Below, in pieces: positions 56,093 through 64,000 of a DNA stretch of 64,000 nt (positions are counted from its first letter, which is position 1; every line of letters starts with the position of its first letter). This stretch comes from Streptomyces sp. JH34 (GTDB lineage: Bacteria > Actinomycetota > Actinomycetes > Streptomycetales > Streptomycetaceae): the NCBI RefSeq assembly GCF_029428875.1, contig NZ_JAJSOO010000001.1:4712001-4776000 (forward strand). The letters are read 5' to 3'. The notes beneath the pieces were generated by a model. The model was given only the letters and a program-made list of their open reading frames with translations. It was not told the DNA's origin and ran no database searches. Position numbers and translations under genes: made by a program.

Positions 56093-57660
56093 CGACGCTG
56101 GAAGAGATCGACCAGGTATACGCCTGCGCGGCAGGGTGCGAGATCTGGGACCAGCCAGTCGAGCATCCCATTGCGCGGGCTTTCGTTTTCGCGGCAACCG
56201 GCTTCCTGCGAGGGCTCGGCGAAGCCGCGGACTCCGAGCTCTGGAGAGCCAGTGCTGCTCTGCTGCGTCGGTGCCGAAGGTTCGTCTGTACCGTTCCGCT
56301 CCCGTTCGACCATCCGTTGCTCGAGTTCGAGGCTGCCGCACACCGACTTGGTTCGGAGATAGCCCGATTCGAGGGTGCCGTTGACCCCGGGCACGTTGAA
56401 CGGATGCGGGCTGTGGTGTCAAGCCTTCAGCGTCTTGCTGCTGACGGCAGGGATCCGCTTGGCGACTGCACGCGGGAGTTTCTGACGTTGGACGACCCGC
56501 GTGACGGGCTTGTCGTCCTGACTGACCGAAGGTTCACCGACGCGGTCGTGAAGGCCATGGTGCTGAACGGCGTTGAGGTGACGATCGGAACCCACGCCGA
56601 CCTGCTCGGGCACGACATTTATACGTCTGTCGTGGTTGTTGGACCGCCCACCTGGATCCACCAGGGTCTCCTGAACGCGCCGCGAACCGAAAACCTCGCG
56701 CTTGTGCACTACGGCTTTTTCCGCGAGGACCCTGAAGTGATACCGCTTCTGTTCGGGCCCGTCTCCAGCACCAACGTCACGCGCCCCATCAAGAAGTCGA
56801 AGCCCTTTCGATGTGAAGCCCCGGAAACCCCCGGAGGGGGCTGGCAACAGGGGGAGCCGGATGCAGCCGACCTGCTCGCTGCCGCAGAGTGCTCTCCCAG
56901 CGAGGAGATCCGGGCTTCATTCCCTCGGTATCCCTCGACAGGAGGCCGCAGCGGTGCTGCTGATCAGGTGGAGGCATGTGCGGCGGTTCTCGCTGACGGC
57001 TCGCACGTGCTTCTGCCAACGGACTTCGAGGCCCGGGTCCTCTCGCTGCGGGCCGGAGAGCTCCCTGAAGTCCAGGTAGAGCAGGTCCCCGCGTCGTCGG
57101 TGGGCCGGGGCGACTATCTTGCCCTGCGGAATCGCTCCCACCACCAGGACCTGGTGGACCGGGCAGACGCCATCCTCGGCCCGGACGCGACCTCGCTGCG
57201 AACCACACAGGCAGAGTGGAAGGCGCGACTGTGGGAGCGGACCGAGCAGCATCCACGGGGTATCCGAGGTGTCGCTGAGGAACTCCGTAGCCGGGGGGCT
57301 GGCACCGCCAACGTGGGCTACTGGATCAGCGACTGGTGCATCAGACCGAGGAGCAAGGCGGACTTCGCTGTAGTGCTGCGCTACCTGGCAGCGGGCGCTG
57401 ACGTTGACAGCGTCTGGGAACGGCTGCGGCGGATTGACAGCGCCCACCGCAGTGCCGGGCAGCGGTACGCGGACGATCTCCAGCAAGCGCTGACCCCTGA
57501 CAGAGTGGGGAGGCTCGTAGAGGCTGGCTGGTGCGCAGTCAGACCGACCGGGGCGGACAGCGAGACACTCGTCGCCCGCATTGACTATGTACTGTCCGAC
57601 ACCCTGCAGGTCCCGCTGAACGCCCTCTGCCGGCTCCGTACAACGGAGGACTTCCGATGA
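56089..57660 (+). CDS. Unknown second gene of the DISARM-like operon, possibly DrmE-related
   Basis: A 523-residue protein from ATG 56089, overlapping both neighbours by 4 bp. The middle contains a Rossmann-like strand pattern (GLVVLTDRRFTDAVVKAMVL, YTSVVVVGPPTWIHQGLL). The C-terminus is helical with WKARLWERTEQHPRGIRGVA and ANVGYWISDWCIRPRSKADF, which looks like a DNA-binding helical domain. No catalytic motif is certain. Position before DrmA/DrmB suggests a system-specific subunit. A DrmE relationship is a guess from context and shape. Confidence 0.6.
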   Translation: MTTLEEIDQVYACAAGCEIWDQPVEHPIARAFVFAATGFLRGLGEAADSELWRASAALLRRCRRFVCTVPLPFDHPLLEFEAAAHRLGSEIARFEGAVDPGHVERMRAVVSSLQRLAADGRDPLGDCTREFLTLDDPRDGLVVLTDRRFTDAVVKAMVLNGVEVTIGTHADLLGHDIYTSVVVVGPPTWIHQGLLNAPRTENLALVHYGFFREDPEVIPLLFGPVSSTNVTRPIKKSKPFRCEAPETPGGGWQQGEPDAADLLAAAECSPSEEIRASFPRYPSTGGRSGAADQVEACAAVLADGSHVLLPTDFEARVLSLRAGELPEVQVEQVPASSVGRGDYLALRNRSHHQDLVDRADAILGPDATSLRTTQAEWKARLWERTEQHPRGIRGVAEELRSRGAGTANVGYWISDWCIRPRSKADFAVVLRYLAAGADVDSVWERLRRIDSAHRSAGQRYADDLQQALTPDRVGRLVEAGWCAVRPTGADSETLVARIDYVLSDTLQVPLNALCRLRTTEDFR

Positions 57661-59381
57661 CACGAATGATTCCGCCGTCTTTCGACCCGGAGACTACAAG
57701 CCCGGGGGAGCGCGAGGTTTTCGAACGGTTGCGCGATGATCCGGCCACGGAAGGATGGATCGCTCTCCACTCCCTGGGTATCGCCAGCCATCCCAGGCAG
57801 ATCCAGGGTGAGGCCGACTTCGTGGTCATCGTCCCGGGCAGCGGCATCGTCTGTTTGGAAGTGAAGTCGCATCTGCACGTCGCCCGACTCGCAGACGGAA
57901 ACTGGAGACTAGGTAAGCATCAACCGGAGGTCCGCGGCCCCTTCAAGCAGGCCGACGAGGCGAAGTACGCGGTCGCCGCGCAGCTCAGGAAGGCCAATCC
58001 CCAACTGCCCTCCCTTCCCATCGCCTCCGCTGTGTGCTTCACCCACGCCCGCTTCCAGGTACCCAATCCGACCGAGTGGCACGGCTGGCAGGCGATTGAC
58101 ACTGTCGCGTTCCGCCGTAACCCCATCTCGACGCTGCTGCGAGGTGTCCTGAAAAGTCAGCGTGAGCTACTCGCTGGAACCCCGAGTGCGCGCGCCTGGT
58201 TCTCGGCGTCACACGTGGAGCCGACTCCGGTGGTCTGCACTCGTATCGTGGATGTGCTGCGACCTGCCTTTGAGTTCGTCGAGCCGCCCAAGATCCGACG
58301 TTACCGTCGCCGGGAGGAGGTCGAACGGTTCACGCGTCAGCAGTATCAACTGCTCGACATGATCGCCGAGAATCCGCGCTGCATCGTGAAGGGGGCGGCT
58401 GGCACTGGCAAGACCTTCGTCGCCTTGGAGGCTGCCCGTCGGCTCGCAGCCGACGGCTCGCGTGTGCTCCTCTGCTGCTACAACAATCTCTTGGGGCAGT
58501 GGCTCAAGGAGGAGACGGCCGGTGACAGCCTGATCACTGCGGGCACGCTCCACAGCTACATGGGAAAGCTCGCGCCGAGGGCCCGGGAGCAGCACCGCGT
58601 CGGCGAAGGTGACTTTTTCACTGAAGTGCTTCCAGAGCGCGCCCTCGATTCCCTGCTTGAGGGGCACCCACCCTTTGACGCCCTGGTCGTCGACGAGGCG
58701 CAGGACCTCATGCTGGACGCCTACTTGGACGTTCTTGACATGTCGGTCCGCGGAGGACTCGGCAGTGGCAGGTGGCTGTGTTTCGGCGACTTCACCAACC
58801 AGGCGATCTACGACTCTGGGTATGCGGGGATCGGTCTGCTGAAGGACCGGACAGGCGCTGGTTCCGCGTCCTTCAGCCTGACGGCGAACTGCCGCAATGT
58901 CCCCTCGATCTGCCAGTACGTGGAGGAGACCTCGCGTCTGGAGCCCGGCTACAGCGGTACTCTCCGGGCGGAGAATGACCGTGAAGCCGTACGGGAGTGG
59001 TGGTCTACGCCCGCCGAGCAGGACCAGCATCTGGTCAAGCACCTAGCCAGGCTTCATGCGGACGGGTTCGCTCCGGACGAGATCGTTGTGCTGTCAGTCC
59101 GAGGGCATGGCAGTGCTGCAGAACTGTGTGCAGACCCCCGATGGTCCCGTCAGCTGGCCCCGTTCGCCAAGCTGCGAAGTGGGTCCGTCGGCTACGGAAC
59201 GGTCCATGCGTTCAAGGGCCTGGACGCGTCGGCAGTGATCGTCACTGACATCGAAGAGATAAAGGACTCCCGAAGCGAGGCGCTCTTTTACATCGCCTCG
59301 TCTCGGGCGCGTGACGACCTCACCATCATCGCCCGTGACACAGCGCGCCCTGACTTCCGACGACTGGTACTGGGAGAATGA
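57657..59381 (+). CDS. NERD-domain nuclease fused to a UvrD-type helicase
   Basis: A 574-residue protein. The NERD domain (about 15-130) has GEREVFERL, GEADFVVIVP and CLEVKSHLH, giving D54, E68 and K70 as the expected PD-(D/E)xK-like site. The helicase has Walker A VKGAAGTGKTFVA (about 243-255), VVDEAQDLM (344-352), CFGDFTNQAIYD and late motifs TVHAFKGLDA and YIASSRARDD. It would couple DNA cutting to unwinding. It overlaps both neighbours by 4 bp. It is not part of the canonical DISARM gene set. Confidence 0.85.
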   Translation: MTRMIPPSFDPETTSPGEREVFERLRDDPATEGWIALHSLGIASHPRQIQGEADFVVIVPGSGIVCLEVKSHLHVARLADGNWRLGKHQPEVRGPFKQADEAKYAVAAQLRKANPQLPSLPIASAVCFTHARFQVPNPTEWHGWQAIDTVAFRRNPISTLLRGVLKSQRELLAGTPSARAWFSASHVEPTPVVCTRIVDVLRPAFEFVEPPKIRRYRRREEVERFTRQQYQLLDMIAENPRCIVKGAAGTGKTFVALEAARRLAADGSRVLLCCYNNLLGQWLKEETAGDSLITAGTLHSYMGKLAPRAREQHRVGEGDFFTEVLPERALDSLLEGHPPFDALVVDEAQDLMLDAYLDVLDMSVRGGLGSGRWLCFGDFTNQAIYDSGYAGIGLLKDRTGAGSASFSLTANCRNVPSICQYVEETSRLEPGYSGTLRAENDREAVREWWSTPAEQDQHLVKHLARLHADGFAPDEIVVLSVRGHGSAAELCADPRWSRQLAPFAKLRSGSVGYGTVHAFKGLDASAVIVTDIEEIKDSRSEALFYIASSRARDDLTIIARDTARPDFRRLVLGE

Positions 59382-62300
59382 CGATGGCTGAACACGACCG
59401 GACAGCAGGCCGTGACAAGATCACAAAGGCGCTGAGGGATGAACTCCTAGGTCCTGCGCCCGCCGGCAAGCCGCTCGACAGGTTCACCTTCGAGAAGAAG
59501 GAGGACTCCTACGGGCCCTGGACCAACGCCGCCACCGGCGAGGAGATCTTGGAACGCGATCCCCTAATTCGCTATGGCGTCGGTGTGCTATACCCCGTTG
59601 CCGGTGCGACCGGCTCCAAGATTGCAGACCAAGCCATCGTGCCTGGCCTGACTGCCGAAAATACCGAGGGACCGCAGACCGGGACGTGGGAAGGATCCTC
59701 GGGGAGGCTCGGAGCGACCTCTGACGACGCCGACTTCGACCTTTCCGGCGCCAACGAACGGCGGCCTACGGCCATGGGCATCTCGTTCCTCATGGCCCCA
59801 GAGCCGCAGACCGGTCTGAAGATCGAGGTCACCGGCGGCCGATACGAGCAGATCAGGATCGACCTTCCGGGCGGGGCCAGGCGTACATGGTGGACCCGTG
59901 TCCCAGTCAAGGCCGTGTGGCGTCTGACCGCTGAACACTTTCAGCGGTCTCCCTTTCTCCACCGCGAGCTCATTCCCGTTGCTGACGAGTCCGCAGGGCT
60001 GGAAGGGCTCGCTCTGCGGCTGACAGTGAACCTTCGACGTCACGCTGGGGGCATCCTGACGACCGTTGCCCTCGTGAACCGGTCCACACCGGGCACCAAG
60101 GCGGTGGACGCCGCATGCCTCTTCCAGGCCGACGTGACAGCGATTCCCGAGAACAGCTGGATTGTCCCCTACCCCGAGGGTCCCGAAGCCGGAGCGCACC
60201 CTGACGACGCGTCCTTCCGCCTTCTCTACAGGCGCGAGCAGACGTACGCAGTCGGACATGGCTGTTCCGCCGATTGGGACGATCCCGATCTCGACGGACG
60301 CTCGCAATGGGCCAAGGCGGATTCGCTCCCCGAGTACGAGACGCCGAGCACTACCCCCGACATCGTTCTCGAGGACGGGACGGCACTGACCGTCTCCATG
60401 AGGCAACTCGCCGGGGCCGAACCGGGCGGTATGGCCCAGCTCGAACGGGTCCTGACAGAGTACGCAGGCTGGATCGAGAAACACAGGGTACAAGCGGCCG
60501 CTCTAGAAGGAGAGTTCCGCAAGACCGCCGAGCGCCACATGGTTGAGTGCACCAGGGCGTTGGAGCGCATGCGCGAAGGGCTGGAGCTGGTCCGCGACCC
60601 GGACAGCGATATCGGCAAGGCTTTTCGGCTGGCCAACACAGCGATGTACAAGCAGCAGTTGCGCTCCGGCGCGGAGCTGCGTACCACACAGCTCGTCGAT
60701 GAGCGGATTCGCGTTGAGGGCGAACCGCCTGACGAAGCAGGCACCGAGGCGAAGGGACGTGGGGCATGGCGGGCTTTCCAAATCGCCTTCCTGCTCGCTG
60801 CCGTTCCTTCAACTGCCAACCCTGCCCACCCCGACCGCTCCGTCGTCGACCTGATCTTCTTCCCTACCGGAGGAGGGAAGACCGAGGCGTACCTAGGCCT
60901 CTCCGCTTTCGCAATGCTGCTCAGACGGTTGCGTGAACCTGGCGATGTGAGCGTCACGATCCTCATGCGCTACACCCTGCGACTCCTGACAGCCCAGCAG
61001 TTTCTGCGTGCGGCTGGGCTGATTTGTGCGCTTGAGGACTTGCGCCGCCATCGGGAGAAGGAGCTGGGCGGTGAGCGGTTCTCCATCGGAATCTGGGTCG
61101 GCAGTGACTCGACGCCAAACAAGAACACCGATGCCGTCAGGGATTTGCGGGCGATGGAACGCGAAGGAGGAGAGAACCCCTTCTTGCTGCTGCGGTGTCC
61201 TTGGTGTGCCGCTCAGATGGGGCCGGTGAAGAGCGTTGACAACCCCAACTTGACGGCAAGCGGGCGAGGGAGACCCCCGCGCCGAAAGCACAAGGGAAGG
61301 CAGAACTCCGTTGCCGGCTACGAGGAGTACCGTGGGCGAGTCATTTTTCGGTGCCCGGACGCGAATTGCCAGTTCTCCACTGCCGACCGCCCGCTTCCCG
61401 TCTACGTTGTTGACGACGATGTGTACGAGTGCCGACCGTCTCTCGTCATTGGGACGGTAGACAAGTTCGCGCAACTCGCTTGGAACCCCCGTGCGCGGGC
61501 CTTGTTTGGACTGGGAGAGTCTGGACGACGCGCCTACTCACCTCCAGAGCTGGTCATCCAGGACGAGCTCCATCTGATCGCGGGGCCCCTTGGCTCGATG
61601 ACTGGCTTGTACGAAGGCCTCATCGAGGAGCTGTGCACCGATCGGCGCGCAGACCCCCCGGCCCCGCCGAAGCTCATTGCCTCGACGGCGACTATTCGTC
61701 GCCACGAGGAGCAGATCCGCGCCTTGTATGCCCGCGACAGAGTCCTGCTCTTCCCTCCGCATGGAATCGACGCGGAGGACTCGTTCTTCGCGGTGTACGC
61801 ACGGGACAGTGAAGGTAGGAGACTTCCAGGACGCAAGTACATCGGGGTCCACGCGCCCGCGCTCGGATCTATGCAGACCACGCAGGTGCGCTCCTTCGCG
61901 GCACTTCTGCAGGCGGCGAAGGACGCTCCAGAGGAGGAGCAGCAGGACCCCTGGTGGACACTGATGGCTTTCTTCAACAGCCTCCGGGAGCTTGGCAACT
62001 CCCTGTCGCTGATGCAGTCCGACATCCCCGACTACCTCAAGACGATTAACAACCGTTCCAGCGCCGACCGCACCGAGGTCAGATACCTCAACAGGGTCGA
62101 GGAGATGACAAGTCGACTCCGGCAGGACCAGATTCCCGAAGCGATGGAAAAGCTTGCACAAAGGGCTAAGGGCGGCAAGGCCATTGATGTCTGCCTCGCG
62201 TCCAGCCTGATCGAAGTGGGTATCGATATCGACCGGCTTTCTCTCATGGCAGTGGTGGGCCAACCCAAGAGCACCTCCCAGTACATTCAGGTCACAGGCC

Positions 62301-62851
62301 GGGTCGGCCGAAAGTGGGACAAGCGTCCCGGCTTGGTTGTCACCCTCTACGGTGCTGCCAAACCGCGCGACCGAAGCCACTTCGAGCGCTTTCGCAGCTA
62401 CCACCAGCGGCTTTACGCCCAGGTTGAACCCACCAGCGCAACCCCCTTCGCTCCGCCGGCCCTGGACCGCGCGTTGCATGCCGTCGCCGTCGCCTATATC
62501 CGACAGACAGCCGATCAGTCTCTTCCACCGTTTCCCTTCCCTGCGGAACTGTTCGACAAAGCTGTGGAACTCCTGTGCACCCGGGTGGCGTTCTGCGATC
62601 CCGGTGAGGAGGATCGCGTCGTTTCCGTTCTGAGTAAACTCCGCAAAGAATGGGCCAACTGGCAGCCGACCTCATGGGGGACACCGGGAGGAAGCGCTGA
62701 GCTCGGCAGCCTTATGCGTGCTGCGGGCCAATATGCAGACGGCAACGTTGAGGCAAGCACCTGGCCCACTCCCACGTCCATGCGCGGTGCCGACGCCGAA
62801 TGCCGCGCCGAGATCACACAGCAGTACGCACTCGAAGGAGCCAAACAGTGA
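59378..62851 (+). CDS. drmA: DrmA-like large helicase (DISARM)
   Basis: A 1157-residue superfamily 2 helicase. An N-terminal 480-residue domain leads into Walker A FFPTGGGKTEAYL (about 491-503). A zinc-ribbon-like insert (CPWC near 607, CPDANC near 659) follows, then LVIQDELHLIAGPLGSM (near 725), STATIRR (near 768), EVGIDIDRL (near 946) and QVTGRVGRKWD (near 970). Size and motif set fit DrmA, the DISARM helicase that with DrmB forms the DNA-entry complex. It overlaps the NERD gene (ATGA) and drmB (GTGA). Confidence 0.85.
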   Translation: MTMAEHDRTAGRDKITKALRDELLGPAPAGKPLDRFTFEKKEDSYGPWTNAATGEEILERDPLIRYGVGVLYPVAGATGSKIADQAIVPGLTAENTEGPQTGTWEGSSGRLGATSDDADFDLSGANERRPTAMGISFLMAPEPQTGLKIEVTGGRYEQIRIDLPGGARRTWWTRVPVKAVWRLTAEHFQRSPFLHRELIPVADESAGLEGLALRLTVNLRRHAGGILTTVALVNRSTPGTKAVDAACLFQADVTAIPENSWIVPYPEGPEAGAHPDDASFRLLYRREQTYAVGHGCSADWDDPDLDGRSQWAKADSLPEYETPSTTPDIVLEDGTALTVSMRQLAGAEPGGMAQLERVLTEYAGWIEKHRVQAAALEGEFRKTAERHMVECTRALERMREGLELVRDPDSDIGKAFRLANTAMYKQQLRSGAELRTTQLVDERIRVEGEPPDEAGTEAKGRGAWRAFQIAFLLAAVPSTANPAHPDRSVVDLIFFPTGGGKTEAYLGLSAFAMLLRRLREPGDVSVTILMRYTLRLLTAQQFLRAAGLICALEDLRRHREKELGGERFSIGIWVGSDSTPNKNTDAVRDLRAMEREGGENPFLLLRCPWCAAQMGPVKSVDNPNLTASGRGRPPRRKHKGRQNSVAGYEEYRGRVIFRCPDANCQFSTADRPLPVYVVDDDVYECRPSLVIGTVDKFAQLAWNPRARALFGLGESGRRAYSPPELVIQDELHLIAGPLGSMTGLYEGLIEELCTDRRADPPAPPKLIASTATIRRHEEQIRALYARDRVLLFPPHGIDAEDSFFAVYARDSEGRRLPGRKYIGVHAPALGSMQTTQVRSFAALLQAAKDAPEEEQQDPWWTLMAFFNSLRELGNSLSLMQSDIPDYLKTINNRSSADRTEVRYLNRVEEMTSRLRQDQIPEAMEKLAQRAKGGKAIDVCLASSLIEVGIDIDRLSLMAVVGQPKSTSQYIQVTGRVGRKWDKRPGLVVTLYGAAKPRDRSHFERFRSYHQRLYAQVEPTSATPFAPPALDRALHAVAVAYIRQTADQSLPPFPFPAELFDKAVELLCTRVAFCDPGEEDRVVSVLSKLRKEWANWQPTSWGTPGGSAELGSLMRAAGQYADGNVEASTWPTPTSMRGADAECRAEITQQYALEGAKQ

Positions 62852-64000
62852 TCCGCGGCAAAGTTCGGCGCTCTCAACTCGTAGCACCCTTCGGGCCTGG
62901 AGCTATGCAGGTCCTCGCGGATGGCACTTCTGTCATCACCGCCGGCCTCGACCACTGGTTCGTCCCCGGTGAAAGGCTGGACCAAGAGGAGTTCCGCATC
63001 CACGAGTGGCGACTGGAGAGTCACCTGGGGGTGGACGCTCTCTACACCCCGCCTGACTATCGGGACAACTTCAAGGCCAGCCCCGGCCAGTACAACACTA
63101 AGCTCCAGGTCCCAGTCCTGCGCTTCCCCGCCTGGAGCTTCTGCCCCCGGTGCCGCGCTCTCACTCCGCACCCGCTGCACATCGCGGACCGACCGCGCTG
63201 CGCCAACCCCGACTGCTCCGGACAGAAGGCGTCCTGGACGCCGTTTCTCGCCCAAGTGCCCTTCGTGGCTCTGTGCGAGCGTGGCCACCTCCAGGACTTC
63301 CCCTGGGTTGAGTGGGTCCACAAGTCCGCCAGCCCGACATGCCGGTCGCCTAAGCTCAAGCTTCGGACCTCGGGCGGTGGCACCCTGGCCTCGCAGCGTG
63401 TCGTGTGCGAGACCTGCCACAAGGATCGGGGACTGGAAGGCATCACATCAGTAGAGCGTTCTAACCGGGAGCACGAGCAGGGGACCACATACCTCACTGC
63501 TCACCTCGAGGACGGAACCGAGTTCTCCTGCCGTGGAGCGATGCCCTGGCTCGGTCTGGAGATGGGTAGAGGAACCTGCGGAGAGCCGTTGCGCGGCAGT
63601 CTCCGAGGTGCATCCAACGTCTACTACGCCTTGGTCAAGAGCTCGATCTTCATCCCTGAAGCATCATCGGTGGGAGTGGATCCCAGCGTGCTAGAGGCCC
63701 TCGAAGAACAGACGATCGCTAGGGCTCGGGCGAACGTCCGCGATGTCCTGGAAGACGGCGACAAACTGACCGCGAGCCGCCTGCGGCGTGCCGCGAAGAA
63801 GAACGCCTTCCGCCTGGAGAGCTTCACCGATACGCAGATCGAGTCGGCTCTCGCGATTCTGGAAGGCCCAGCGGAGACATCCCACCAGCTGACGACGGAG
63901 TCTGTCGACGGCCCAGGATTGTTCCGTCACCAGGAGTACACGAGCATTCGAGACACGATCGACTCCGCCGAACTAGTGGTCAGGGAGCCGGAGGGCGCCC
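62848..64000 (+). CDS. drmB: DrmB (DUF1998), 5' part
   Basis: This frame is open to the window edge: 384 codons are visible, against roughly 600 for the family. GTG 62848 overlaps the drmA stop and has GAAGGAG 7 bp upstream. The start (KVRRSQLVAPFGPGAM) and the zinc site (FCPRCRALTPHPLH, RCANPDCSG, LCERGHLQDFPW, residues about 98-150, with further CETCHKD) match DUF1998/DrmB. DrmB partners DrmA. A PLD nuclease gene (drmC) would be expected further right, outside the window. Confidence 0.85.
   Translation, partial: MIRGKVRRSQLVAPFGPGAMQVLADGTSVITAGLDHWFVPGERLDQEEFRIHEWRLESHLGVDALYTPPDYRDNFKASPGQYNTKLQVPVLRFPAWSFCPRCRALTPHPLHIADRPRCANPDCSGQKASWTPFLAQVPFVALCERGHLQDFPWVEWVHKSASPTCRSPKLKLRTSGGGTLASQRVVCETCHKDRGLEGITSVERSNREHEQGTTYLTAHLEDGTEFSCRGAMPWLGLEMGRGTCGEPLRGSLRGASNVYYALVKSSIFIPEASSVGVDPSVLEALEEQTIARARANVRDVLEDGDKLTASRLRRAAKKNAFRLESFTDTQIESALAILEGPAETSHQLTTESVDGPGLFRHQEYTSIRDTIDSAELVVREPEGA

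Noticed and set aside
1..64000. tRNA genes, attachment sites, integrase and CRISPR arrays
   Set aside because: Looked for T-loop-like motifs, repeated spacers and tyrosine/serine recombinase motifs by eye; none were found that could be supported.

Overview
The window is high-GC actinobacterial DNA. Codon use, GTG/TTG starts and the families present (WhiB, DUF2637, DUF317, DUF4913, DUF6879, SCO6880/SCO6881-type conjugation proteins) point to Streptomyces or a close relative. It contains no rRNA, tRNA, CRISPR array or core housekeeping cluster. It reads as an integrated conjugative or mobilisable element carrying and adjoining a defence island. No integrase or attachment site is visible, so the element's ends are probably outside the window or lost.

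Layout. (1) 1-6.3 kb, plus strand: a replication/regulation and mobilisation block (partial HTH-type protein, DnaC-like ATPase, WhiB regulator, DUF2637 membrane protein, MobC, relaxase) with a candidate oriT at 3437-3570. (2) 6.4-8.6 kb: a secreted L,D-transpeptidase divergent from a membrane-anchored protein, with a 35-bp palindrome between them. (3) 9.1-11.7 kb: a small helical protein translationally coupled to an NB-ARC/TPR NLR; the two share a short motif. (4) 11.7-17.8 kb, mostly minus strand: formyltransferase, DUF6879, DUF317, a RelE-like protein and small unknown proteins, with several decayed genes. (5) 18.4-24.6 kb: a second NLR locus (two small effector-like proteins plus NB-ARC/TPR) lying between two direct copies of a frameshifted cytosine methyltransferase. 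(6) 24.6-38.8 kb, minus strand: the actinobacterial type IV secretion cluster (NlpC/P60 wall hydrolase, DUF6112, a VirB8-like protein, SCO6881 and SCO6880 types, VirB4, VirD4, and a protein with two DnaB N-terminal-type domains). VirD4 and one small gene are frameshifted.

(7) 39.4-44.5 kb: an orphan amino-methyltransferase, a DUF5655-like fragment, and an overlapping OLD-nuclease/UvrD-helicase pair of Gabija type. (8) 45.4-52.5 kb: an expanded NaeI-type restriction-modification island: C5 methyltransferase, Vsr, NaeI-like nuclease, AbrB-like regulator, SNF2 helicase, ParB-like protein and an HNH-like zinc protein. (9) 52.8-55 kb: an HTH protein, a small basic membrane peptide and two IS5-type remnants. 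(10) 55.1-64 kb: a tightly overlapping five-gene operon ending in DrmA-like helicase and DrmB (DUF1998) genes, a DISARM-related locus that also has a NERD-UvrD helicase and two unfamiliar upstream genes. It runs off the right edge.

Functionally, the left and middle parts would move DNA between cells and the right part would defend against phage and foreign DNA. The two NLR loci are probably also immune or cell-death devices. The frameshifts in transfer and methyltransferase genes suggest the conjugative part is decaying while the defence operons look intact.
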